The notes beneath the pieces were generated by a model. It was not told the DNA's origin. It did not search any database and saw nothing but the letters and a program-made list of their open reading frames with translations. DNA of 64,000 nt from CAZVED01 sp964626205 (GTDB lineage: Bacteria > Patescibacteriota > Patescibacteriia > SG8-24). Made by a program: the position numbers and the translations under genes. Positions 50,997-58,211 of this stretch are shown in pieces. Where the stretch lies: NCBI GenBank assembly GCA_964626205.1, contig CAZVED010000005.1, forward strand, positions 32,254 through 96,253, written 5' to 3'. Position 1 is the stretch's first letter. Every line of letters begins with the position of its first letter.

Positions 50997-52643
50997 TTAC
51001 GCGCTTTTTACCGTCGGAAGCACCACGTGGAAGGTCGTCCCCTTTCCCTCCTCGGAATCAAACCATACGCGACCATCATGCTTCTCCACGATGGATTTCA
51101 CGATATACAGACCAAGGCCGGTCCCTTCGACCCCTTCCGCGGCGTTCGATGCACGGAAGAACTTACTGAACATCTTCGGCTGCTCGTCCTTAGGAATCCC
51201 CATTCCAGCGTCCTTCACGAAGAGCTGCAGCACTCCATCGACCGTCTCCAATCCGACCTCCACCTTGCCGCCGTCCCGCGAGTATTTCACCGCATTGCCA
51301 ATCAGGTTCGAGAACACCTCCCTGAACTTGTCGGTATCCACATCGAGCATGAGCGAGGCAGGAAGCGTCGGCGATGCCAGCACGACCTTCTTTTGTGTCG
51401 CTGCGGGCACGAAGTCCGTGAGGATCGACGCGAGCACCGGAACGACATCGGTAGGCTTGCGGACCAAGTTGAACTTCTTGCCAGTCTCGATACGCGACAC
51501 GCTCAGCAAGTCGCCCACCAAGCGCAATAGCCGATCCGCGATGGATTCGACCTGCGACACGGGCTGATGCTGCTCTGCCGAAATCTTGCCGAAATCGCCG
51601 CCAAGGAGCGCTTCTACCGTCCACTTGATGCTGGTGAGCGGAGTCTTGAGCTGATGACTGGCGAGCGAGACAAATTCCGTCTTCATCTGGTCGATCTCGT
51701 GCTCTTTCGTCATATCCTCATATACGGAAACCGCACCGTTCACGCTGCCATCCGCGCCTCGCACCGGCGCCGCAACAACACGGAGAACGATACGTCCGCC
51801 ATCAGGACGATTCACAAAGATATCGGACTTGGTGACCGTCTCCCCCGACTTGAGTGCCATCGATGTCGGAAGCTCTTCCGGCGGATAGGGTGATCCGTTC
51901 TCTTTGCTGACATGAAATCGAGCCGTATACTTGGCAATGTTCAGCATGGACTCCGGTTCACGGCCAGCGATACGTATCGCGGCGCCGTTCACCGCAAGTG
52001 TCTCACCTTGCGCATTGACCATGATCGCGCCGACCGGAAGGTTCTCAAGCAATACACGCAAACGCTCACGCTGCTCGACGACGACACGCCGCGCCTTGTC
52101 CCAACCGCTTTCTGCGACGTACCCAAGCAAGTTCAACAGGAGCAGCGACGACCATACTTGCCTCAATTGATCGTATTCGTAATAGGACGCCACGGCACCC
52201 TGTCGCACAGCAAGCGCATAGGCAACGTGCGAGACGAAAAATGCGGCATTGTACCAGTTACCGAGCCTCACCCCTTGGAACAGGTACGTCGTGCTCGGGA
52301 ATACGAGTGACCAATAGATGCCTGTGCCATTAATGCCACCGCTCTCGAGAATGACGAGCAAAAGCACACCCGAACAAATAGTGATTGCTGGTTTGGCGAG
52401 CGCAATCCGCTTGTGCCACTTATACAGGAACCAGTTCACGACTTCGATGACACCGAGCCCGATTTCCAGAAGCCCGAGGCCGATGTCACCCTGACTCAAC
52501 CGGTACGCGCCATACGCAAGCAAGTAGGGCGCCAGTAGCCACGTAAAAAGGTTCAGCATCCGTTGCTGACGCCTCTCTTCTGCGGCCTCGGCGGTCGTTT
52601 GCTCGAAAAACAAGCTCGTATTCACAGCATTTTTTTGGTCCAT
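50997..52643 (-). CDS. Membrane-bound sensor histidine kinase with PAS domain
   Basis: A 548-residue kinase. Five to six membrane segments (about residues 30-190) are followed by a short coiled linker, a PAS domain (about 205-320; LENLPVGAIMVNAQGETLAVN and following), the HisKA domain with phospho-acceptor His330 in SLASHQLKTPLTS, and the HATPase domain with NLIGNAVKYSRDGG (N box), DAGMGIP (G1) and GTGLGLYIVK (G2). No response regulator gene is adjacent, so the partner is elsewhere. The start at 52643 follows TGCTAAAAT by 8 nt; a TTG further up lies inside that box and is rejected. Confidence 0.92.
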   Translation of the reverse strand: MDQKNAVNTSLFFEQTTAEAAEERRQQRMLNLFTWLLAPYLLAYGAYRLSQGDIGLGLLEIGLGVIEVVNWFLYKWHKRIALAKPAITICSGVLLLVILESGGINGTGIYWSLVFPSTTYLFQGVRLGNWYNAAFFVSHVAYALAVRQGAVASYYEYDQLRQVWSSLLLLNLLGYVAESGWDKARRVVVEQRERLRVLLENLPVGAIMVNAQGETLAVNGAAIRIAGREPESMLNIAKYTARFHVSKENGSPYPPEELPTSMALKSGETVTKSDIFVNRPDGGRIVLRVVAAPVRGADGSVNGAVSVYEDMTKEHEIDQMKTEFVSLASHQLKTPLTSIKWTVEALLGGDFGKISAEQHQPVSQVESIADRLLRLVGDLLSVSRIETGKKFNLVRKPTDVVPVLASILTDFVPAATQKKVVLASPTLPASLMLDVDTDKFREVFSNLIGNAVKYSRDGGKVEVGLETVDGVLQLFVKDAGMGIPKDEQPKMFSKFFRASNAAEGVEGTGLGLYIVKSIVEKHDGRVWFDSEEGKGTTFHVVLPTVKSA

Positions 52644-52651
52644 ATCCTCAT

Positions 52652-52657
52652 ATTTTA
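52652..52657 (-). promoter_or_regulatory. Extended -10 (TGCTAAAAT) of the histidine kinase gene
   Basis: TAAAAT with TGC extension 8 nt before the ATG. It directly follows the T-tract of the recG terminator. Confidence 0.6.
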
Positions 52658-52658
52658 G

Positions 52659-52689
52659 CAAAAAAATGACCCGCTGTATAGCGAGTCAT
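52659..52689 (-). terminator. Intrinsic terminator of recG
   Basis: ATGACTCGCT / AGCGGGTCAT (minus strand, one mismatch) followed by a run of seven T that runs into the next promoter. Confidence 0.85.
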
Positions 52690-54821
52690 TACTCCACATG
52701 CGCCGACTCCACGGCGACACGAACCTGCTCGGCAAGGAGCGGGTACCCGGCGAGCGTGGGGTCTTCCGCAAGGATGCGCTGAGCGGCTTCTTTGGCAGTG
52801 CGGACGAGGCTCATGTCCGCAATACTCGCGAATCGGAGCTCCGGGAACCCGGACTGAGCGTCACCCAGCAGGTCGCCGGGACCGCGCAGCTCTAGGTCTT
52901 TTTCCGCGAGCGTGAACCCGTCCTTGTGCTGCACTACCGCCTTGAGCCGCGCCTTTTCGCCGTCCGTATCCTTCGTGGGGAACAGGAAGCAATACGACGC
53001 ATGCGCTCCCCTACCGATACGCCCACGGAACTGATGGAGCTGCGCGAGACCGAACCGCTCCGCACCCTCGATGCACATCACGCTGGCATTCGGCACGTCC
53101 ACGCCGACTTCCACGACAGAGGTCGCCACAAGCACCTGCGTCTCGCCCGCAACGAACCGTCGCATGACCTCTTCTTTCTCCGCAGAGGAGAGCTTCCCGT
53201 GAAGCATGCCGACCGTATACCCCTTCAACTCCCCCTTAGCGAGTTTCTCAAAAAGTTCGGTCACGGATGCTGCCTCCACCATGTCGGAACGGTCGATGAG
53301 CGGACAGACTACGAACGCCTGCCGTCCTTGGTCGAGCTGACCGCGCACGAACGCGAATGCCCTCTTGCGGCCGACCGGCATGACCAGTTTCGTTTCGATA
53401 TCCTTGCGCGCTGCCGGTTTCTCCTTGAGGAGCGAGAGGTCGAGGTCGCCGTATGCCGTGAGCGCCAACGAGCGCGGAATCGGCGTTGCAGTCATAGAGA
53501 GCAAGTGCGGCTCCGTCCCAACATCACCGCTCTTGGCACGGAGGAGCTTGCGCGTCCGTACGCCGAACCGATGCTGTTCGTCCACCACGGCGAAAGCAAG
53601 GTCGTGGAAACTGAGCGCGTCATAGACGAGCGCATGCGTGCCGATGATGATATCCACGCGTCCTTTGGCGATTTCCTCGCCGAGCGCAGCAACCTCCTTT
53701 TTCCCTTTCGCTTCGATCTCTTTGCCACCCCGCACCGAACGACGATGCGCATTGGTCCAGAGCACGATGGTCACATTCTTCTCGCTGGCGAACGTGCGTG
53801 CGAACGTGCCGAAGTGCTGCTGCGCGAGAATCTCCGTCGGTGCCATGACCGCAACCTGACGACCTGCCGCAACGACGTTCCGTGCGGCAATCATCGCGAC
53901 CGCGGTCTTGCCAGTACCTACGTCCCCGTCCAAAAGCCGCGCCATGGGAATATTCCTGCCCATGTCCTGCATCGCCTCCCACGCTGCGACACGCTGATCC
54001 TTGGTGAGGGGGAACGGCAACGACGCCACGAACGCTTTCACGATGTCCTCGGCAAACGGCACTGGCGCCGCAGTCGCCTTCTCGCGATATGCGCGCATCC
54101 TACCGACGGCGATTTGCAGCCGCAGAAGCTCGTCAAACGCCAGGCGGTGACGAGCGCGGTCCGCACTGCCCTCAGCTGTCGGAAAATGCGCCTCGCGGAG
54201 AGCGGCGGCGAGAGGAAGGAGCCCATACTCCGTGAGTAGCGGCTCCGGGAGCGGGTCCGGTAAAAGGTCGATGACCGACGCGCACTTTGCCACCGATACC
54301 CGCACCGCGCGCTGCGTCAGCCCGATGGTGAGCGGATACACTGGCATGACCTCGCGTACGGAGGTGTCGTTTGCCGCGCTCGCAGCAGGCGTCACGACAT
54401 CCAGAGAACCGACGCGTTCGAACTGCGGATTGATGAGCTTCTTCCCGAACTTGGACAGCTTCACCTTTCCCGCGAACCGATATGCATTTCCCACGACGAG
54501 CGTCTTCACGAGGTATGGTTGGTTGAACCAGATCGCGCCAATCTCGTCCGTGCCATCGGAGAGTACAGCCTCGGTCATGGTCATGCGCTTGCGGAAGCTG
54601 CGCTTGTTCTGGAGCGCTGTCACCTGCAACGTGAGTGCGACGTTCGTTTCTGGTATCGCCTCCACCAACCCGCCGCTACCGTACGTTTCGTAGCGAAACG
54701 GAAGGTGCAGAAGCAAGTCCCGCACGGTCACAAGGCCGATACCCGAAAAAACCGGGCATAGCCGTTTGACGATGCCAGGAACATCTTCGAGCCGCGTATC
54801 CGGCGTGATCTGCCGTTTCAT
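52689..54821 (-). CDS. recG: ATP-dependent DNA helicase RecG
   Basis: A 710-residue superfamily 2 helicase that reverses stalled forks and migrates branched DNA. The N-terminal wedge/OB domain (about 1-200) has AIWFNQPYLVKTL. The helicase core has LLDGDVGTGKTAVAM (Walker A), MAPTEILAQQHF, VVDEQHRFG (DEXH), SMTATPIPRSLA and QLHQFRGRIGRG (motif VI), then the TRG region. Shorter than the E. coli protein (693-710 is usual). The ATG at 54821 is 6 nt after TGCTATCCT. Confidence 0.96.
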   Translation of the reverse strand: MKRQITPDTRLEDVPGIVKRLCPVFSGIGLVTVRDLLLHLPFRYETYGSGGLVEAIPETNVALTLQVTALQNKRSFRKRMTMTEAVLSDGTDEIGAIWFNQPYLVKTLVVGNAYRFAGKVKLSKFGKKLINPQFERVGSLDVVTPAASAANDTSVREVMPVYPLTIGLTQRAVRVSVAKCASVIDLLPDPLPEPLLTEYGLLPLAAALREAHFPTAEGSADRARHRLAFDELLRLQIAVGRMRAYREKATAAPVPFAEDIVKAFVASLPFPLTKDQRVAAWEAMQDMGRNIPMARLLDGDVGTGKTAVAMIAARNVVAAGRQVAVMAPTEILAQQHFGTFARTFASEKNVTIVLWTNAHRRSVRGGKEIEAKGKKEVAALGEEIAKGRVDIIIGTHALVYDALSFHDLAFAVVDEQHRFGVRTRKLLRAKSGDVGTEPHLLSMTATPIPRSLALTAYGDLDLSLLKEKPAARKDIETKLVMPVGRKRAFAFVRGQLDQGRQAFVVCPLIDRSDMVEAASVTELFEKLAKGELKGYTVGMLHGKLSSAEKEEVMRRFVAGETQVLVATSVVEVGVDVPNASVMCIEGAERFGLAQLHQFRGRIGRGAHASYCFLFPTKDTDGEKARLKAVVQHKDGFTLAEKDLELRGPGDLLGDAQSGFPELRFASIADMSLVRTAKEAAQRILAEDPTLAGYPLLAEQVRVAVESAHVE

Positions 54822-54827
54822 TCGATA

Positions 54828-54833
54828 AGGATA
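54828..54833 (-). promoter_or_regulatory. Extended -10 (TGCTATCCT) of recG
   Basis: TATCCT with TGC extension, 6 nt before the ATG. The T-tract of the tRNA-Arg terminator ends directly before it. Confidence 0.65.
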
Positions 54834-54834
54834 G

Positions 54835-54860
54835 CAAAAATCCCCGCTTTGGGCGGGGAT
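54835..54860 (-). terminator. Intrinsic terminator of tRNA-Arg
   Basis: ATCCCCGC / GCGGGGAT with a T-tract that continues into the recG promoter. Confidence 0.88.
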
Positions 54861-54866
54861 CTCTGA

Positions 54867-54943
54867 TGGTGCACCCGGCAGGAGTCGAACCTGCGACCTT
54901 CAGCTCCGCAAGCTGACGCTCTATCCAGCTGAGCTACGAGTGC
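54867..54943 (-). tRNA. tRNA-Arg (anticodon GCG)
   Basis: A 77-nt cloverleaf with encoded CCA. Acceptor stem GCACTCG / CGGGTGC has one G-U pair; the anticodon arm is TCAGC-TTGCGGA-GCTGA, with T33 and anticodon GCG; the T arm is GCAGG-TTCGACT-CCTGC. A20 and C35 fit arginine identity. Most bacteria use ACG, edited to ICG, for CGN codons, so GCG is unusual. It lies 9 nt downstream of the 54953 gene and is probably cut from the same transcript. Confidence 0.9.
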
Positions 54944-54952
54944 GTATGCGGT

Positions 54953-55432
54953 TTACAGTTTGAGGACGCGACCAATGGCGTCGAGCAGGGGCTCTTCGTC
55001 TTTGGTGAGATCTTCGACGACGAACGCGGCCAAGACTTCGCGGACTTCGTTGGGGTTTTGATCGCCCAAGCCGATGATGACACGCGGCTTCCACGGCTCC
55101 TTGAAGTCGAGGTACAGCTGCTTCACGACCGGTGGTTCGTAGACGAACCAGAAGTGGCTGATTTCCTGGTAGCCGTAGAACGCACCTCCGACCTGGATGC
55201 CCCGGTCATCGATGGTTACGACGGATTCCGTGACAGCCTGGATCGACGAGAGGTAGATCACGAGGCCGAACATGATGATAATCAGCGCAAAGAGGAAGTT
55301 ACCAGAAGCCAGCGCATAAAGCAAGAGTCCAAGGCCCACGGCCCCCATGGCGAAATACCACCGCCCGCCCCGGTCATACCGGTCGGCCTCGGAGTACTCC
55401 CAGCTCACAATCATGTCGCGTTCGTCTTCCAT
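54953..55432 (-). CDS. Two-span membrane protein with PH-like domain
   Basis: A 159-residue protein with a short acidic N-terminus, two hydrophobic segments in a hairpin (about residues 30-75) and a beta-rich C-terminal domain (VVTIDDRGIQVGGAFYGYQE) of bacterial PH-like type. Common in CPR; function unknown. The start at 55432 has GGAGG about 8 nt upstream and a GCTATAGT -10 box. The tRNA-Arg gene follows directly. Confidence 0.7.
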   Translation of the reverse strand: MEDERDMIVSWEYSEADRYDRGGRWYFAMGAVGLGLLLYALASGNFLFALIIIMFGLVIYLSSIQAVTESVVTIDDRGIQVGGAFYGYQEISHFWFVYEPPVVKQLYLDFKEPWKPRVIIGLGDQNPNEVREVLAAFVVEDLTKDEEPLLDAIGRVLKL

Positions 55433-55509
55433 AGGTGATTCCTCCCCGCTACTATAGCGCATTTAAGGCCAGGGGGCCAATAGGGGTATTCACAAACCCG
55501 GGGGTTTCC

Positions 55510-55515
55510 TATACT
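55510..55515 (+). promoter_or_regulatory. -10 box of the candidate structured RNA
   Basis: TATACT; predicted transcription start at about 55522, the first paired bases of the candidate RNA. The -35 match is poor. Confidence 0.5.
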
Positions 55516-55518
55516 GTA

Positions 55519-55703
55519 ACGGGGTTCGGAAATGAACCGACCGGATGGCCATAGGGAGCCGTCGGAGTATGAGAAGGCCTTTCAGACGGGATGCGATTCG
55601 GGATGCTGGCGTGGACCGCAGCCGTGAGGCCTACTCCCTGTAGGCCGGAACGGGGCGGGCCGCGTCAGTGCCCGAAGCGCGCCCGGCTGTAAGGCCGAAC
55701 CGT
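55519..55703 (+). ncRNA. Candidate structured RNA with closing stem, unknown class
   Basis: About 185 nt with no plausible reading frame. The ends pair: ACGG-GG-TTCGG with CCGAA-CCGT, a nine-bp stem with a two-nt bulge. Inside, CCGT-GA-GGCCTAC / GTAGGCC-GGA-ACGG forms a long hairpin with a UCCCU loop; GGG-CGCG / CGCGCCC and CCGGATGGC / GCCGTCGG form two more. A competing local hairpin, GGTTC / GAACC, uses the 5' end. I find none of the signatures of RNase P RNA, tmRNA or SRP RNA. A divergent 6S RNA is possible. It ends 2 nt before tRNA-Ser(GCU). Confidence 0.5.
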
Positions 55704-55705
55704 AA

Positions 55706-55794
55706 GGAGGGCTGCGCCGAATGGTAAGGCACCAGTTTGCTAAACTGTGACGCCGCAAGGTGTCTTCTGGGTTCGATCCCCAGGCCCTCCGCCA
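55706..55794 (+). tRNA. tRNA-Ser (anticodon GCU)
   Basis: An 89-nt tRNA with encoded CCA. Acceptor GGAGGGC / GCCCTCC with discriminator G; the anticodon arm has loop TTGCTAA, anticodon GCU, which reads AGC and AGU; the long variable arm and the discriminator G are serine features. It directly follows the candidate structured RNA. Confidence 0.93.
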
Positions 55795-55800
55795 TGAATC

Positions 55801-55826
55801 GCTCACCCCGCAAGGGGTGGGCGCTT
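55801..55826 (+). terminator. Weak terminator-like hairpin between the tRNA-Ser genes
   Basis: GC-T-CACCCC / GGGGTG-G-GC around a GCAA tetraloop, followed only by CGCTTTC. Stable, but the T-tract is poor. Confidence 0.45.
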
Positions 55827-55862
55827 TCATATGAGGTCATGGCCCGAAGGGGTCGGGAATGG

Positions 55863-55868
55863 TATTTT
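55863..55868 (+). promoter_or_regulatory. Extended -10 (TGGTATTTT) of tRNA-Ser(UGA)
   Basis: TATTTT with TG extension, ending 9 nt before the first base of the tRNA, so the 5' leader would be only 1-3 nt. Confidence 0.5.
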
Positions 55869-55877
55869 AATGGACAT

Positions 55878-55965
55878 GGAGGGGTGGCCGAGCGGTTGAA
55901 GGCACCGGTCTTGAAAACCGGCAGGGCGCAAGTCCTCGTGAGTTCGAATCTCACCCCCTCCGCCA
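55878..55965 (+). tRNA. tRNA-Ser (anticodon UGA)
   Basis: An 88-nt tRNA with encoded CCA. Acceptor GGAGGGG / CCCCTCC with discriminator G; the anticodon arm CCGGT-CTTGAAA-ACCGG gives UGA, reading UCN; long variable arm. Followed by the terminator at 56022-56055. Confidence 0.95.
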
Positions 55966-56021
55966 CGACAATTTCTTATCGGATGAGACTCACGAACCTC
56001 AAATAGTAGGTGCTTGTCGCA

Positions 56022-56055
56022 ACAACAAAACGCCCCGGAAGGGGCGTTTTGTTGT
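56022..56055 (+). terminator. Intrinsic terminator of tRNA-Ser(UGA)
   Basis: A 15-bp stem, ACAACAAAACGCCCC / GGGGCGTTTTGTTGT, with GGAA loop. Confidence 0.85.
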
Positions 56056-56088
56056 AAGATTAAAGCACTATTCTGAAGCAAGTCATCT

Positions 56089-56643
56089 ATGAGAAAAATG
56101 ATTGTGTGGAATGTAATTACACTCGACGGTCGTTTTGAGGGCGAGAAACCATGGGACCTATCCTTCCATAATCTCGTCTGGGGGCCAGAACTACAGTCGC
56201 TAAGCCTCAATCAGTTACAGGAAGCGGACATGCTCGTTTTTGGAGAAAATACCTACAAGGGCATGGCAGACTATTGGCCGAACGCAAAAGAGCAAGAAGC
56301 TGCTCTCATGAACGGTATCGCGAAGGTGGTATGTTCCTCCTCACGTAAAAATGCGGAATGGAATAACACAACCATTGTCCGCGACGCAGTACCTGCTCTG
56401 ACGCAGCTTAAAGAACAAGGAGATAGACCGATGTATATCTTTGGGAGCGGAAACCTCATCCAATCTCTCATGAATGCCGGAATGATCGATGAGATCCGCT
56501 TGTGCGTTGCGCCAATTATCTTAGGGAAAGGTCGTCGATTGTTCACCGAAGAACATTCGACGCGCAACCTCAAGTTGCTGGAATCTCGGTCGCTTCAAAG
56601 CGGTGGCGTCATTCTTCGATATGAAGTAAATAACGCGCTATAA
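56089..56643 (+). CDS. RibD C-terminal (dihydrofolate reductase-like) domain protein
   Basis: A 184-residue protein of the RibD_C/YyaP-YwjB type: MIVWNVITLDGRFEG at the N-terminus, ADMLVFGENTYKGMADYW in the middle and MYIFGSGNLIQSLMNAGMIDEIRLCVAPIILGKGRRLF near the C-terminus, where NADPH binds. Members reduce a pterin- or pyrimidine-like substrate, but stand-alone forms have no agreed role. Its base use is markedly richer in A+T than the neighbours and it lies beside tRNA genes, which suggests recent transfer. Confidence 0.82.
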   Translation: MRKMIVWNVITLDGRFEGEKPWDLSFHNLVWGPELQSLSLNQLQEADMLVFGENTYKGMADYWPNAKEQEAALMNGIAKVVCSSSRKNAEWNNTTIVRDAVPALTQLKEQGDRPMYIFGSGNLIQSLMNAGMIDEIRLCVAPIILGKGRRLFTEEHSTRNLKLLESRSLQSGGVILRYEVNNAL

Positions 56644-56751
56644 GGGTCACCACGATGACATCCGTCGTCCTCTAGTACGACTAAGAGGCACCTCTCGACA
56701 TCTGAAGAGAGCATTTGACATAATGAAGGCACTAATCACCTTTCCTCACCT

Positions 56752-57171
56752 ATGGAGCTCAATTACGTCACTATTCTTCTCGCCGCAATAGCCCAGTTCA
56801 TCGTCGGAGCCATCTGGTACACCCCAGTTTTCGGTCCGCTCTGGGGCAAGATTCACGGGTTCGACATGGTCGCCCCGGAACGGCAGAAGGAGATGATGAA
56901 AGAGATGATGCCGATGCTGGGCATCCAGTTCCTACTCGGCCTCCTTACGGCCGGTGTGCTCGGCATGTTCGTCGCTACGATGCCAGAGGGCTGGCACGCG
57001 TTCGGCATCGCTGGCTGGATGTGGCTCGGTTTCATGCTGCCGACCAACGTGAGCGCTGTTATCTTCGGTGGTACCAAGCCGGAATGGGTGAAGGCGAAGA
57101 TTCTCGTCTCCGCTGGCGGCTCGCTCGCCTGCATGATGGCTGCGGCAGCGGTGTTCTTCTTCATGGGGTGA
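56752..57171 (+). CDS. DUF1761 membrane protein
   Basis: A 139-residue protein with four hydrophobic segments; AAIAQFIVGAIWYTPVFGPLW and LGFMLPTNVSAVIFGG are the DUF1761 motifs. Function unknown. A TTGACA sequence lies about 37 nt upstream, but no -10 fits well. It precedes the alkyltransferase-like gene by 4 nt. Confidence 0.82.
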   Translation: MELNYVTILLAAIAQFIVGAIWYTPVFGPLWGKIHGFDMVAPERQKEMMKEMMPMLGIQFLLGLLTAGVLGMFVATMPEGWHAFGIAGWMWLGFMLPTNVSAVIFGGTKPEWVKAKILVSAGGSLACMMAAAAVFFFMG

Positions 57172-57175
57172 ATCC

Positions 57176-57496
57176 ATGCCTCAGCAGCCCCTCTTCAGCC
57201 AGCGCGTCGTGAAGCTCGCGCTCTCCATCCCACCCGGTAAGGTGACGACGTATGGCCGCCTCGCGCGCGCCGCAGGCGGCGGCGCCATGGCCTCGCAAAG
57301 CATCACCGCAATTCTCTGGAAAGCGGAGCAGCGCGGCGTCACCGGCATCCCCTACCACCGCATCGTCTACGCCGACGGCAGGGTCTGGATCGACGCCACG
57401 CATCGCAAACAACGCCTCGCGCTCTACAAAAAGGAAGGAATCGCCTTGGACAAGGACGACTACGTCATCGATTTCAAAAAGAAGTTGGTGGGGTAA
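57176..57496 (+). CDS. Alkyltransferase-like (ATL) DNA-binding protein
   Basis: A 106-residue protein of the O6-alkylguanine-DNA alkyltransferase C-terminal fold, with IPPGKVTTYGRLARAAG and the site IPYHRIV, where the reactive Cys of PCHRV is replaced by Tyr60. Such ATL proteins bind alkylated guanine and pass it to nucleotide excision repair instead of repairing it. The DNA-contact Arg62 and the winged-helix motif are kept. Overlap-free start 4 nt after the DUF1761 stop. Confidence 0.85.
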   Translation: MPQQPLFSQRVVKLALSIPPGKVTTYGRLARAAGGGAMASQSITAILWKAEQRGVTGIPYHRIVYADGRVWIDATHRKQRLALYKKEGIALDKDDYVIDFKKKLVG

Positions 57497-57507
57497 CCTC
57501 CGGCTAG

Positions 57508-57538
57508 ACCATACTCTCACCCGATGGTATGGTTTTTT
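57508..57538 (+). terminator. Intrinsic terminator of DUF1761-ATL
   Basis: ACCATAC / GTATGGT with a 12-nt loop and six T. Confidence 0.8.
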
Positions 57539-57566
57539 CGTCATCCTTGCAGAAAAGGAGGAGACG

Positions 57567-58178
57567 ATGTCCTTCAAGAGTTGGTACTACACGCATCTTT
57601 CCTGGCGGATCTGGCGACTGCGCTACCGCGTCCGTGGCGTCCGCGACAAGCTCGACCTCGCCCGACGCATGGGTCTGCGAAGTGCTCTCCGGGGATGGCG
57701 GGCGCACCGAGCTGCCTACACCCATGCTCGCGCGCAGTACGGCGACCGCGCAAAACGCGGCAGGCTCGAAGCCTTCGCGGAGACCGGAACCGAAGGGTTC
57801 TGCTGGATGGTCCTCGAGGACGGCAAGACCGGCTACGAAAGCCTCATCGACCTCGCGAACGGCGACCATCTCATCATCTTCTTCCATGACGGTACCGTCG
57901 CCTTCGATGGTATCATCGACCACGACCGCGAAGCCGGCTACCAGTCCTATCCCCTGAACCCTGCATACGGTCAACCCTGCGCGTTCGGCTGTTGGATCCA
58001 CTGGACCCAACGCGGCTGGACCCCAGAGGACTGGGCCGCGTTCTTCTTCCACAGTATCTTCACCCGACGCAAAGACAAACCTCCCATCCACCCGCTCCTC
58101 GACTGGGGTACTGATCGCGTCCCCTATCGCGCGGTCGTCGTGAAATCCGACCGCCCCGAGACGGATGAGGACGACTAA
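57567..58178 (+). CDS. Hypothetical protein
   Basis: A 203-residue soluble protein: basic helical N-terminus (LRYRVRGVRDKLDLARR), then an alpha/beta domain with FCWMVLEDGKTGYESLIDL and DHLIIFFHDGTVAFDGIID, and an aromatic-rich end (FGCWIHWTQRGWTPEDWAAF). No family recognised. Start at 57567 with AAGGAGGA 5-6 nt upstream. Alone between two terminators. Confidence 0.65.
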   Translation: MSFKSWYYTHLSWRIWRLRYRVRGVRDKLDLARRMGLRSALRGWRAHRAAYTHARAQYGDRAKRGRLEAFAETGTEGFCWMVLEDGKTGYESLIDLANGDHLIIFFHDGTVAFDGIIDHDREAGYQSYPLNPAYGQPCAFGCWIHWTQRGWTPEDWAAFFFHSIFTRRKDKPPIHPLLDWGTDRVPYRAVVVKSDRPETDEDD

Positions 58179-58188
58179 CAACGTAAAA

Positions 58189-58211
58189 ACCGGCATCTGC
58201 CGGTCTTTTTT
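58189..58211. terminator. Bidirectional terminator between the 57567 gene and comF
   Basis: ACCGGCA / TGCCGGT flanked by A- and T-runs. Confidence 0.85.

Noticed and set aside
55582..55966. Minus-strand reading frames over the structured RNA and tRNA-Ser genes
   Set aside because: They run antisense through two confident tRNA genes and have low-complexity Arg/Ser/Pro-rich products.
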